From: WHSW01 sp963742205
Lineage (GTDB): Bacteria; Actinomycetota; Thermoleophilia; Solirubrobacterales; 70-9
Assembly: GCA_963742205.1 (NCBI GenBank)
Contig: CAVUKZ010000003.1
Coordinates: 62,001 to 126,000, forward strand
Direction: 5' to 3'
Length of the DNA stretch: 64,000 nucleotides
Part shown: positions 7,642 to 19,675 of the stretch, piece after piece
Layout of the letters: every line of letters begins with the position of its first letter
Position numbering within the stretch: position 1 is the first letter of the stretch
Notes under the pieces: model-generated
Told to the model about the DNA's origin: nothing
What the model saw: the letters and a program-made list of their open reading frames with translations, nothing else
The model's database searches: none
Made by a program: the position numbers and the translations under genes

Positions 7642-8469
7642 TTACCGAACTTCGGGGTGGAGAAACCGGTCCACGCGATCGATGAGATCCGGCCGGTCCA
7701 GCCACGGCCAATGGCCCGCATCGTCGAGTTCGAGCAGCTCCGCGCGCGGCAAGCGCTCGGCGTAGGCGCGGGCGAAGCCCACCGGCAGGTAGGGATCGCG
7801 CGCGCCCCAGGCGACGAGGGCCGGGCACTCGATCCGCCCGAGCTGCTCCCCGGCCGCTTCCAGCCGGTCGGGGTCGGCGGATCGATACAGCGCCAACGAC
7901 TCCGGCCACGTGCCCGGCCGGCGGGCGCGCAGCGCCATCTCGATGAACTCGTCCGGCATCGGCCCCGGCCGCGGCGTCGCCTGGCGCGAGAGCAGCCGCA
8001 ACGCCGGCTTGGTGGCGGTCAGATTGGACAGCTCCCCGACCACCGGCACGCGCCACATGTACCGCGCGACCCAGTGCCAGCGGTAGCCCGGCAGCAGCGG
8101 CACGGCGTTCATGAGCACGAGCCGGCGCACCCGCGCCGGGCGCCGCTGGGCCTCGATCAGGCCGACCGCGCCCCAGTCGTGAAGCACCAGCGAGCACTCG
8201 TCCACGTCGAGCGAATCGAGGAACCGCCCGACGAACCGCGCGAGCCCGTGCATCGAGTAGTCGAAGCCCTCCGGGCGCTCGGAGAAGCCCCAGCCCGGGA
8301 GGTCGGGGGCGAGCGCCGGGCCTCCGATCCGCTCCAGGAACGGCAGCCAATCCTCCGAGTGGGTCGGGTGGCCGTGCAGGAAGACCGCCGGCGGGCCCTC
8401 GCCGCCGACGCGGCGAAAGAAGGTCCGCACCCCGTCGACGTGGGTGACCGCCTGTTCGACCGCAGCCAT
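7642..8469 (-). CDS. Alpha/beta hydrolase, haloalkane dehalogenase-like
   Basis: A 275-residue alpha/beta-hydrolase fold protein. The oxyanion region is VFLHGHPTHSEDW. The nucleophile elbow is SLVLHDWGAVG, with Asp as nucleophile as in haloalkane dehalogenases and epoxide hydrolases. The acid region is VAWGARDPYLPV and the catalytic His is in DDAGHWPWLD. Substrate cannot be told from sequence. The ATG at 8469 has TATTTT 6 nt upstream, which favours this start over longer in-frame extensions and implies a leaderless transcript. It is divergent from nth across a 23-bp gap. Confidence 0.85.
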   Translation of the reverse strand: MAAVEQAVTHVDGVRTFFRRVGGEGPPAVFLHGHPTHSEDWLPFLERIGGPALAPDLPGWGFSERPEGFDYSMHGLARFVGRFLDSLDVDECSLVLHDWGAVGLIEAQRRPARVRRLVLMNAVPLLPGYRWHWVARYMWRVPVVGELSNLTATKPALRLLSRQATPRPGPMPDEFIEMALRARRPGTWPESLALYRSADPDRLEAAGEQLGRIECPALVAWGARDPYLPVGFARAYAERLPRAELLELDDAGHWPWLDRPDLIDRVDRFLHPEVR

Positions 8470-8475
8470 CCGGGG

Positions 8476-8485
8476 AAAATATCCT
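8476..8485. promoter_or_regulatory. Overlapping divergent -10 elements
   Basis: A 10-bp AT-rich patch, AAAATATCCT, reads TATTTT for the hydrolase (6 nt before its ATG) and TATCCT for nth (7 nt before its GTG). The whole gap is only 23 bp, so both mRNAs would be leaderless and their polymerases would compete for the same site. Confidence 0.5.
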
Positions 8486-8492
8486 TGCGCCG

Positions 8493-9233
8493 GTGACCGC
8501 CGCCGGACGCCCGAGCCCTGCCACCGACGGGTGGCGGCGTCCGCGCAAGCAGCGGGTGCGCGCGATCCGCGACCGGCTGCGCGAGCTCTACGGCCGCCCC
8601 GTGAACAACCCGCACGGTCACCCGATCGCCGAGCTCGTGCGCACGATCCTGTCCCAGAACACCAACGACCGCAATCGCGACGTCGCCTACGAGCGCCTGC
8701 GCGAGGCGTTTCCGACCTGGGTCGAGGTCCGCGACGCGCGGGTCGAGGACGTCGAGGAGGCAATCCGCCCGGGCGGCCTGGCGCCCTCGAAGGCGCCCCG
8801 GATCCAGCAGGTGCTGCGCGAGCTGCCCCTCGAGGGAGACGAGCCGACGCTCGACTGGCTCGCCGAGGCCGAGCGCGACGAGGCGATCGACTTCCTGGTG
8901 GAGCTGCCGGGCGTCGGCCGCAAGACCGCGGCCTGCGTGATGATCTTCGCCCTCGGGCGGCCTGAGATCCCGGTCGACACCCACGTCTACCGCGTCGGCG
9001 GGCGGCTCGGGCTCTTCCCGGAGAACGCCTCGTTCGAACGCGCCCACGACGAGATGCTCGCGATCACCGACCCCGAGGACGCCTACGAACTGCACATCAA
9101 CCTGATCACGCACGGCCGGCGCGTCTGCAGGCCCAAGCCGCGGTGCGAGGAGTGCGGCCTGCGCCGGATGTGCCCGTGGTATCGCAAGCACCGTTCCCCC
9201 GGCGCCGGAGCCGGTAGGTTTCCAGCCGCATGA
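8493..9233 (+). CDS. nth: Endonuclease III-like DNA glycosylase/AP lyase
   Basis: A 246-residue base-excision repair enzyme for oxidised pyrimidines. The helix-hairpin-helix is FLVELPGVGRKTAACVM, with the lyase Lys. The catalytic Asp lies in PVDTHVYR. A C-terminal 4Fe-4S cluster motif is CRPKPRCEECGLRRMC. Its spacing is Cx5Cx2Cx5C, one residue shorter in the first gap than the classical Cx6Cx2Cx5C. A ~25-residue basic N terminus precedes the core. It overlaps the next gene by 4 nt (ATGA). The GTG start is preceded at 7 nt by TATCCT. Confidence 0.92.
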   Translation: MTAAGRPSPATDGWRRPRKQRVRAIRDRLRELYGRPVNNPHGHPIAELVRTILSQNTNDRNRDVAYERLREAFPTWVEVRDARVEDVEEAIRPGGLAPSKAPRIQQVLRELPLEGDEPTLDWLAEAERDEAIDFLVELPGVGRKTAACVMIFALGRPEIPVDTHVYRVGGRLGLFPENASFERAHDEMLAITDPEDAYELHINLITHGRRVCRPKPRCEECGLRRMCPWYRKHRSPGAGAGRFPAA

Positions 9234-9685
9234 GCAAGCGTCCGTTCGTCGTCTTCGGAATCTTCGCGCTGATCTGCGTCGTCGCCGTGCCCTGGATCGC
9301 CCTGGGCAAGAACGGCGATCAGGACGCCGCGACGGTGAAGGTCGCCTCCCGCGACCAGGCATCCAAGGACATCTTCGCGACCAATTGCGGCCCCTGCCAC
9401 ACCCTGGCCGCGGCGGGCACCGACGGCGTCGTCGGGCCGAACCTCGACCAGCTCCTGGTGCCGAGCGGCATCAACAGCGCCGAGTCGTTTCCGGCCACCG
9501 CCGGCCGCGTGATGCAGGCGGTGACCTGCGGCGTCGAGGGCCGGATGCCCAAGGGCATTCTCGAGGAGGAGGAGGCCAAGCAGGTCGCCACCTTCGTGGG
9601 CGCCTACGCGGGCCAGATCGGCAAGGGCCCGGTCGTCGACACCGACAGCGTCAAGCCGCCCGAGCAGCCGGCCACCTGCGGCTGA
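9230..9685 (+). CDS. Membrane-anchored cytochrome c
   Basis: A 151-residue protein with an N-terminal membrane helix (FVVFGIFALICVVAVPWIAL, residues ~6-25) and one heme-binding CxxCH (CGPCH) at ~54-58. A Met in RMPKGIL is a plausible axial ligand. The extracellular electron-carrier domain ends in a Pro-rich tail. It is coupled to nth by an ATGA overlap, with no obvious functional link. Compared with soluble cytochromes c it has extra residues around the heme loop (GTDGVVGPNL). Likely an electron donor or acceptor at the membrane surface. Confidence 0.85.
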   Translation: MSKRPFVVFGIFALICVVAVPWIALGKNGDQDAATVKVASRDQASKDIFATNCGPCHTLAAAGTDGVVGPNLDQLLVPSGINSAESFPATAGRVMQAVTCGVEGRMPKGILEEEEAKQVATFVGAYAGQIGKGPVVDTDSVKPPEQPATCG

Positions 9686-9765
9686 CGCCGCGAAGTCACG
9701 CGCGTCTCCGAGCCCGGAAGGGTTGATTGCGCACGCACACATCTGATAACCTCTCGCTCAGATTT

Positions 9766-9787
9766 CTTATTTTGAAGAGACTTTAAG
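9766..9787 (+). promoter_or_regulatory. Degenerate dyad upstream of dnaK, possible HspR site
   Basis: CTTA at 9766 and TAAG at 9784 frame an imperfect palindrome. The right half, GACTTTAAG, resembles the GACTAAG half of the dyad upstream of clpB. TTGATT (9723-9728) and TGATAA (9744-9749) upstream could be a weak promoter. AAGGAG at 9785-9790 is the dnaK ribosome-binding site and overlaps the dyad. Assignment to HspR is a guess. Confidence 0.25.
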
Positions 9788-9801
9788 GAGCAAGAGAGCA
9801 G

Positions 9802-11689
<1,888 letters not shown>

Positions 11690-11706
<17 letters not shown>

Positions 11707-12247
11707 GGACGAGTCGGTCGAGCAGGCCCCCGAGCAGCAGCCGAACGACGAACGACGAACGACGAACGACGAGTCCGCGGCCACAGACGTGGTCGCGGAC
11801 CTCGACGCGCTGCTCGAGGACACCAAGCGAGAACGGGATGAGTACCTCGATCTCGCCCAGCGGGCGAAGGCCGACTTCGAGAATTACCGCAAGCGCACCG
11901 TGCGCGAGGCGGCCGACGCCGAGCGGCGCGGCAAGCTGGCGCTGGCGCGCGAGCTCGTCCCCTCGCTCGACAGCCTCGAGCGGGCGCTGGGCGCGGCCGA
12001 GCCGGACTCGGAGGTCGCGCGCGGCCTCGAGCTCGTCCATGGCGAGCTGATCGGGACCCTCGGCCGGGCGGGCGTCGAGGCGTTCGACCCCGCGGGCGAG
12101 CGGTTCGACCCTGCCCACAGCGAGGTGATCTCGACCGCCCCGGCCGCGGACGGCACCGAGCCCGGGACCGTGGTCGAGACCGTCGAGCGCGGCTATCGCA
12201 GCGACGGCACCGTCCTGCGGCCGGCGCGCGTGATCGTCAGCGAGTAG
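11690..12247 (+). CDS. grpE: Nucleotide exchange factor GrpE
   Basis: A 185-residue dimeric co-chaperone that releases ADP from DnaK. A disordered N terminus (residues 1-~35) contains the heptapeptide-repeat linker NDERRTTNDE encoded by a DNA heptamer repeat. The long helix follows (DALLEDTKRERDEYLDLAQR), with the conserved ADFENYRKR. The C-terminal beta domain includes EVISTAPAADGTEPGTVVET and the terminal GYRSDGTVLRPARVIVSE. The ATG at 11690 lies 17 nt inside dnaK; the alternative at 11648 would give an unrelated Arg-rich leader. Confidence 0.95.
11742..11773 (+). repeat. Heptanucleotide tandem repeat (CGAACGA)4 in grpE
   Basis: Four perfect copies of CGAACGA at 11742-11769, followed by CGAG. 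It encodes the disordered N-terminal linker of GrpE (NDERRTTNDE). The same type of heptamer recurs at 23312, 37954 and 39042 in unrelated genes. Confidence 0.95.
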
Positions 12248-12255
12248 GTGACGCC

Positions 12256-13359
12256 ATGGCCCGTGACCACTACGAGGTGCTCGGCGTTGGCCGTGGGGCC
12301 TCCGCCGAGGAGATCAAGAAGGCCTATCGCAAGCTCGCGCGCGAGAACCACCCCGATCGCAACCCGGACGACGCGAAGGCCGAGGAGCGCTTCAAGGAGG
12401 TGCAGGGCGCCTACGACACGCTCTCGGACCCCGAGAAGCGCAAGCAGTACGACGCCGGCGGCATGTTCGGCGGCTTCGGACGCGGCGGCGAAGGCGGGCC
12501 GGGCGGGCCGGGCTTTGCCTCCGACATCGGCGACATCTTCTCGACCCTCTTCCGCCGCGGCGCGGGGCCGCAGCAGCCGACCAGGGGGCGCGACCTCGAG
12601 ACCGAGGTCACCCTCGGCTTCAAGCAGGCGATGGACGGCACCGAGGTCACCGTCACCGTGCCGAAGCAGTCGACCTGCAAGACGTGCAGCGGCACCGGCG
12701 CGCGCCCCGGGACGATGCCGGTCGTCTGCCCGCGCTGCGGCGGCCGCGGCATCGACACCGAGAGCCAGGGCTTCTTCTCGATCAGCCAGCCCTGCCCCGA
12801 GTGCGGCGGCGCCGGCCAGGTGATCGAGGACCCGTGCCCGACCTGCTCGGGCTCGGGTCTGACGATGCAGCGCAAGCGCTATCGCGTCCGGATCCCCGCC
12901 GGGGTCCGCGACGGCAGCCGCATCCGCGTCGCCGGCAAGGGCGAGGACGGCGTCCGCGGCGGGCCGCCGGGCGACCTCTACGTGGTCACCCGGGTGACGC
13001 CCTCGCCGGTCTTCGGCCAGCGCGCCGACGGCAACCTCGAGGTGACGCTCCCGATCACCCTCGCCGAGGCGATCCAGGGGGCGACCGTCGAGGTGCCGAC
13101 GCTCAGCGGCTCGAAGCGGATCCGGGTCCCCGCCGGGACCCAGCACGGGACGATCCAGCGGCTGCGCGGTGAGGGCCCGGCGAAGCCCGGCTCGGGCAAT
13201 CGCGGCGACATCTTCTACAAGCTCGAGGTCGAGATGCCGAAGGAGCTCTCGAGCGAGCAGCGCCAGGCGCTGGAGGCGTTCGCCGCCTCGATCAACGACC
13301 ACAATCCGCGCGAGCGCCTGCTTCGTGACGCGTCCGCGCCGTCCGCGAAGGTCTCCTGA
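12256..13359 (+). CDS. dnaJ: Chaperone DnaJ (Hsp40)
   Basis: A 367-residue type I J-protein. The J domain (1-~70) has the HPDRN motif that stimulates DnaK ATPase. A Gly/Phe-rich linker (GGMFGGFGRGGEGGPGGPG) follows. Four CxxCxGxG zinc repeats are CKTCSGTG, CPRCGGRG, CPECGGAG and CPTCSGSG (~137-205). The C-terminal substrate-binding domains include TLSGSKRIRVPAGTQHG. It starts 8 nt after grpE and ends two bases before hspR. Confidence 0.98.
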   Translation: MARDHYEVLGVGRGASAEEIKKAYRKLARENHPDRNPDDAKAEERFKEVQGAYDTLSDPEKRKQYDAGGMFGGFGRGGEGGPGGPGFASDIGDIFSTLFRRGAGPQQPTRGRDLETEVTLGFKQAMDGTEVTVTVPKQSTCKTCSGTGARPGTMPVVCPRCGGRGIDTESQGFFSISQPCPECGGAGQVIEDPCPTCSGSGLTMQRKRYRVRIPAGVRDGSRIRVAGKGEDGVRGGPPGDLYVVTRVTPSPVFGQRADGNLEVTLPITLAEAIQGATVEVPTLSGSKRIRVPAGTQHGTIQRLRGEGPAKPGSGNRGDIFYKLEVEMPKELSSEQRQALEAFAASINDHNPRERLLRDASAPSAKVS

Positions 13360-13361
13360 CC

Positions 13362-13838
13362 ATGGCTGTGCGCAAGGGACCGAGTGGCAAGGGCCAGCGG
13401 TCCGACGAGAGCCTCGACCGCCGCCGAGGCGTGTTCATGATCTCGGTCGCCGCCGAGCTCGCGGAGATGCACCCGCAGACCCTGCGCATGTACGAGGCGC
13501 GCGGCCTGATCACCCCGAAGCGCTCGCCGAAGAACACCCGCCTCTACTCGTTCGAGGACGTCGAGCGCCTGCGGCGCATCCAGCAGATGACCGCCGAGGA
13601 GGGGCTCAACCTCGCCGGCGTCGAGACGGTGCTCTCGCTCGAACGCGAGCTGGAGCGGGCGCGGGTCGAGGTCGCGAGGATGCGCGAGCGCGCGGCGGAG
13701 CTCGAGGCCCAGATGGACGCCGAGCTCAAGCGCGTCCGGCGCTCGCTGCGCACGGAGATCGTCCCGTACGGCCGCTACGAGCGCAGCGTCTCGATCCCGA
13801 TCGCGCGCAAGCCCCGCTCCGAAGGCGCTAGCGATTAA
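13362..13838 (+). CDS. hspR: MerR-family heat-shock repressor HspR
   Basis: A 158-residue DNA-binding repressor of the dnaK operon and clpB in Actinobacteria, working with DnaK as co-repressor. The N-terminal winged helix is at ~24-95: FMISVAAELAEMHPQTLRMY followed by EARGLITPKRSPKNTRLYS. A long coiled coil follows (VLSLERELERARVEVARMRE), then a basic C terminus. An N-terminal extension of ~23 residues is rich in Lys/Arg/Gly. It is the last gene of the operon. Its 3' end overlaps the convergent beta-lactamase-like gene by 11 nt. Confidence 0.92.
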   Translation: MAVRKGPSGKGQRSDESLDRRRGVFMISVAAELAEMHPQTLRMYEARGLITPKRSPKNTRLYSFEDVERLRRIQQMTAEEGLNLAGVETVLSLERELERARVEVARMRERAAELEAQMDAELKRVRRSLRTEIVPYGRYERSVSIPIARKPRSEGASD

Positions 13839-14834
13839 GTAACCGCTCGGCGACCTCGCGCACCGTGTCGGTCGCGTAGTCGAACGACGGCATGTCGTCG
13901 GTGAGCACGGCGATCGACAACTCGCGCGGGCCGTCGCGCTCGCGCAGCTCGGCCGCCTGGTGCGCAAGCGCGTGGTCGGGGAGCCACCCACCCTTGAAGC
14001 GCACCGCCCATTTGTCGCCGGCGGCGACCGGGATCCCCCAGCGCTGGTCCTCGATGACCGACCCCAGCAGTCCCTTGGCGTATTCGCGATGTCGCTTCAC
14101 GAACATCCGATCGAGGTCGCCGAAGAACCGGGCCAGGTCGCCGGCGGTGACCTGGGCGTTGCCCCAGTAGCCGGCGACGGTGAACCGCGTCATCCCGGCC
14201 CGATCAGCGATGTCGAACAGCCCCGCGTCGCCGACCCGCTCGTAGATCGAATCGGCTGCCGCATTGTCGGACATGGTGATCATCGCCGTCAGCAGCGAGT
14301 CGGTCGTCCCGTCGAGCGATGAGTGGCGCAGGCGTTTGACCTCCGCCGCGAGCAGCATCGCCTTCACGGTGCTCGCCGCCGGGTAGCGGCGGTTGATCCT
14401 GCTCCCACGCAGCTTGCCCTCGCTGTTGACGACGGCAAAGGAGGCGACGCCGCTGCGCCCCTGGGCGTAGTCGCGGGCGCGATCGAGCGCTGCGGCACTC
14501 GGGATCTTCGGCGGCCGTGGCCCCGCCGGGTGGTGAGTCGAGATTCCCGCGAGGGCGGCACTGGTCGGCGGCGGCGCAGGGGCGGCGGCGGAGGCGCGCG
14601 CGGTGGCGATCGCTCCCGCCGGGAGGGGCCCGTGGCCCTGACGAAACCGTGCGCCGGTCGCCTTCGAGCGCCATCCCACAGGCGAGGACGGCAAGCGCGC
14701 ACGCTGTGGCCGCCAGCGTCAGGCGACCCCGGCGCCGGCGCCTCCGGAGGCCGTGCTCTGCGCCGCTCGCGTGACCGGCGCTCGCTCTTACGCCAACGCT
14801 GAAGCGGCTCGTCGGTCTGACGGTCTCCTGACAC
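13828..14834 (-). CDS. Class A beta-lactamase-like serine hydrolase, N-terminal frameshifts
   Basis: The core, read from ~14694 downward, shows the three class A motifs: STVK (SxxK), SDN, and KGG in RFKGGWLPDH. No ExxxN omega-loop Glu is obvious, so it may be a penicillin-binding or peptidase-like relative rather than a true lactamase. Upstream, a second frame encodes an Arg-rich then hydrophobic segment, LTLAATACALAVLACGMALE (~14722-14663), which looks like a membrane anchor or lipobox (LAC). A third frame from a GTG at 14834 gives a basic cytosolic leader. The total length is two bases over a multiple of three, matching two single-base insertions. Proposed: type II membrane protein with a Pro/Ala linker and extracellular hydrolase domain. 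Confidence 0.7.
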
Positions 14835-14905
14835 GGCCGCGCCCGACGCTATCCGACTCGCTCGATTCGCGAACGGCCGGACGGTGAACGTTCGGGATCG
14901 CTGGA

Positions 14906-14911
14906 TACGCT
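14906..14911 (+). promoter_or_regulatory. -10-like hexamer of leaderless type
   Basis: TACGCT sits 7 nt upstream of the GTG at 14919. No Shine-Dalgarno sequence lies in between. Confidence 0.4.
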
Positions 14912-14918
14912 GGGCGCC

Positions 14919-15332
14919 GTGGCCGTTACCAATGAGCTCGCGCCGCATCCCGATCGGCCTGCGCGGCTGACGGCGATCGGGCTCGCCGCCGGGCGCATCG
15001 CGATCGGCGCCGGGATCTGGCTGGCGCCGCAGCGCAGCTGGAAGGCGCTCGGGCTCGGCGGCACCGAGGGCCGGGCGCTGGTGCTCGGCCGCCTGGCCGC
15101 GACCCGCGACCTGGTGCTCGGCGCCTGGACGCTCGCCGTCCTCGACGATCGCGAGCGCCTGCGCCGGGTCGTCGGAGCGGTGGCGGCGGTCGACGGCGCC
15201 GACTCGGTCGCCTTCGCCCTGGCGCTACGAGAGGGCCCGGAGCTCCGCCAGGCGGCGGTCCGCGGCCTCGCCGCAGCCGTGCCGGCAACGCTTGCCGGCG
15301 CGTGGGTGGCCTCCCGCCTTCGGGACGCCTAG
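14919..15332 (+). CDS. Small predicted membrane protein, unknown
   Basis: A 137-residue protein not recognised by family. It has several hydrophobic stretches: TAIGLAAGRIAIGAGIWLAP (~18-37), RDLVLGAWTLAVL (~63-75), VVGAVAAVDGADSVAFALAL (~84-103), and AAVPATLAGAWVAS near the end. That makes about four short membrane helices with little charged soluble sequence. Its TAG stop shares the palindrome CTAG with the convergent aminopeptidase gene. Confidence 0.65.
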   Translation: MAVTNELAPHPDRPARLTAIGLAAGRIAIGAGIWLAPQRSWKALGLGGTEGRALVLGRLAATRDLVLGAWTLAVLDDRERLRRVVGAVAAVDGADSVAFALALREGPELRQAAVRGLAAAVPATLAGAWVASRLRDA

Positions 15333-16549
15333 ATTCGCCACTCGCCGCCGTAGAGCAGCGGGAGCACGCTCCCGTCGGGCTCCACGGCGTCGATCTCGAC
15401 CTCCGGGCCGCCGACCATGAAGTCGGTGTGCACGCGGGAGGTGTTCAGGAGCGCCGAAGCCCCGCCGTCCTCGGGGAGGTGGTCGATCGCCCAGCCCAGA
15501 CCCGAGCCCCAGGCGATGTGGGACGCGGCGTTCTCGTCGAAGAGCGTGTTCTGAAAGACGATGCCGGTGGCGGCGACGCGGGACGAGGTGTCGACCAGGG
15601 CGACCTCGCCGAGGTGCCTGGCGCCCTCGTCGAGCTCGAGCTCCGCCCGGACCAGGTCCGCCCCGCGATCCGCGCGCACGTCGGTGATCGCGCCGCCGCG
15701 GAGCTCGACCTCGAGCCCCTCCACCACCCCGCCGCTGAGCGCGAGCGGTTTAGTCGAGCGGACGCGGCCCTCGGCCCGGGTCCGGTCCGGGCTCGTGAAC
15801 ACCTCCTCGGTCGGGAGGTTGGCGATGTGCGGGTTGCCCGTGGCGGTCGTCTCGCGACCGGCAAGCCAGCGGGCGCCGGCGATCAGGCCGACCTCCAGCT
15901 CGGTCCCCGGGCCCCGGTAGCGCAAGGCATCGAAGCCGCGCTCGGTGAGCTCCATCGCGCGCGCTCCGAGCTCGTCGGCCCGCGCCTGCCACGCCGCGAC
16001 GGGGTCGTCGGTGTCGAGGCGCAGGGCGAGCGCGATCGCATCCCAAAGCCGGCCCACGTCGGGCTCACCCAGCGCCTCCCGCGCCCACTCCTCCGTCGGA
16101 AAGGCGACGATCGCCCACTGGAGTTCGCGGCCGACGACGGCCTCGATCCACCGCCGGTCGAGGTCGAGGTGCCGGGCGTGCGCCAGCCGCTCGGGGTCGA
16201 GCCCGGAGAAGATGGCCGCGTGCGCGGCGCCGATGATCGAGACGACGGCGGCGTCATCGGCGACCCCTCGCTCGAGCCGCTCCAGCATCCACGACGGGGT
16301 CGAGCCGATCGCCTCGTCCGGGGCGGCCGCGACGAGCGTCCTGCGAACGAACGGATCCGAGTAGAGAACGTCGACGTAGGCGGCGCCGGCGTCATAGGCG
16401 CTAGCGGCGATCGCCCGCGCCAGGGGGGCGTGGTCATGCTCGGCGTTGACCAGCAGCCTCTGCCCCGGCCGCAACGAGACGCCGGCGCCCACCACGAGGT
16501 CCGCGTAGGCGCTGAGTTGCTCGGGATCGGGCTTGACAACGGCCTCCAT
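15329..16549 (-). CDS. M29-family metallo-aminopeptidase
   Basis: A 406-residue thermophilic-type aminopeptidase (AmpS/AmpII/aminopeptidase T family) that removes N-terminal residues using a two-metal site. Family metal ligands are visible: Glu in NLPTEEVFTSPD, Glu in HLGEVALVD, His in NAASHIAWGSG, and His/Asp in RVHTDFMVGG. The ATG at 16549 (MEAVVKPD) is preceded at 7 nt by TAGGCT, which supports it over a 15-residue longer reading. Length fits the family (~400-420). It shares a CTAG double stop with the convergent membrane-protein gene. Confidence 0.9.
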   Translation of the reverse strand: MEAVVKPDPEQLSAYADLVVGAGVSLRPGQRLLVNAEHDHAPLARAIAASAYDAGAAYVDVLYSDPFVRRTLVAAAPDEAIGSTPSWMLERLERGVADDAAVVSIIGAAHAAIFSGLDPERLAHARHLDLDRRWIEAVVGRELQWAIVAFPTEEWAREALGEPDVGRLWDAIALALRLDTDDPVAAWQARADELGARAMELTERGFDALRYRGPGTELEVGLIAGARWLAGRETTATGNPHIANLPTEEVFTSPDRTRAEGRVRSTKPLALSGGVVEGLEVELRGGAITDVRADRGADLVRAELELDEGARHLGEVALVDTSSRVAATGIVFQNTLFDENAASHIAWGSGLGWAIDHLPEDGGASALLNTSRVHTDFMVGGPEVEIDAVEPDGSVLPLLYGGEWRI

Positions 16550-16556
16550 GACACGC

Positions 16557-16562
16557 AGCCTA
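16557..16562 (-). promoter_or_regulatory. -10-like hexamer of leaderless type
   Basis: TAGGCT on the minus strand ends 7 nt before the ATG of the M29 aminopeptidase. The divergent clpB promoter begins only ~35 bp away. Confidence 0.45.
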
Positions 16563-16596
16563 ATGATCGTGCTCCGCGCTCGGCATCCGCCCATAC

Positions 16597-16615
16597 CTTA
16601 GTCGGATAGACTAAG
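16597..16615 (+). promoter_or_regulatory. HAIR-like inverted repeat upstream of clpB
   Basis: CTTAGTC-GGATA-GACTAAG is a perfect 7-bp dyad with a 5-bp spacer, ending 5 bp before the clpB -35 box. The HspR-binding HAIR element of Actinobacteria is CTTGAGT-N7-ACTCAAG. This dyad matches in overall geometry and outer bases but has a shorter spacer. An HspR gene lies 3 kb away and clpB is a classic HspR target. Confidence 0.65.
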
Positions 16616-16620
16616 ATTTC

Positions 16621-16649
16621 TTGACAAAGGTGTCCACAATGCGTAAAAT
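16621..16649 (+). promoter_or_regulatory. Strong sigma-70-type promoter of clpB, leaderless
   Basis: TTGACA (16621-16626), a 17-bp spacer, then TAAAAT (16644-16649). The ATG is at 16658, 8 nt after the -10, so transcription should begin on or within a base or two of the start codon. It is the best consensus promoter in the window. Confidence 0.85.
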
Positions 16650-16657
16650 TGAGGCCA

Positions 16658-19252
<2,595 letters not shown>

Positions 19253-19254
19253 GC

Positions 19255-19260
19255 GATAAT
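19255..19260 (+). promoter_or_regulatory. -10-like hexamer of leaderless type
   Basis: GATAAT ends 7 nt before the GTG at 19268, immediately after the clpB stop. Confidence 0.5.
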
Positions 19261-19267
19261 CGGCCCG

Positions 19268-19675
19268 GTGGCCGAGACGGCGCCCGATCTGACCGCGCAC
19301 ACGCGCGCCGGCTACGCCGCCTTCAACGCGGGCGATACGCAGACGCTCGAGCGGATGCTCGACCCGCGGTTCGAGTGGCACGAGGCCGCTGAGATCCCCG
19401 GGGTCAAGTCGACGACCGGCGGCGACGAGTTCGTCCGCTACATGCGCGGCTTCGGCCGGCTCTGGGACGAGTTCGCGCTCGAGCCGGTCGCGCTGCAGCC
19501 GAAAGGCGACGACCTCATCTACGCGCACGTCCGGCTGCGCGCGCGGGGCAAGGCGAGCGCCGAGCTGGTCGAGTTCGACATCCACCACGTGTGGCGCCTG
19601 GAGGACGGGCTCTTCGTCCGCATGGACGCCTACCTGGAGGCGGACGAGGCCCGCGCCGCGGCGGGCTTGATCTAG
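19268..19675 (+). CDS. SnoaL/NTF2-like protein
   Basis: A 135-residue cone-shaped alpha+beta fold typical of the SnoaL-like group: helix TRAGYAAFNAGDTQTLERML, then DPRFEWHEAAEIPG, GGDEFVRYMRGFGRLWDEF and a C-terminal beta sheet (IYAHVRLRARG, FDIHHVWRLEDGLFVRMDAY). Members are small-molecule isomerases, hydrolases or orphan binding proteins, so function cannot be given. Its TAG shares a CTAG palindrome with the convergent cyclase/ATPase gene. Confidence 0.8.
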   Translation: MAETAPDLTAHTRAGYAAFNAGDTQTLERMLDPRFEWHEAAEIPGVKSTTGGDEFVRYMRGFGRLWDEFALEPVALQPKGDDLIYAHVRLRARGKASAELVEFDIHHVWRLEDGLFVRMDAYLEADEARAAAGLI

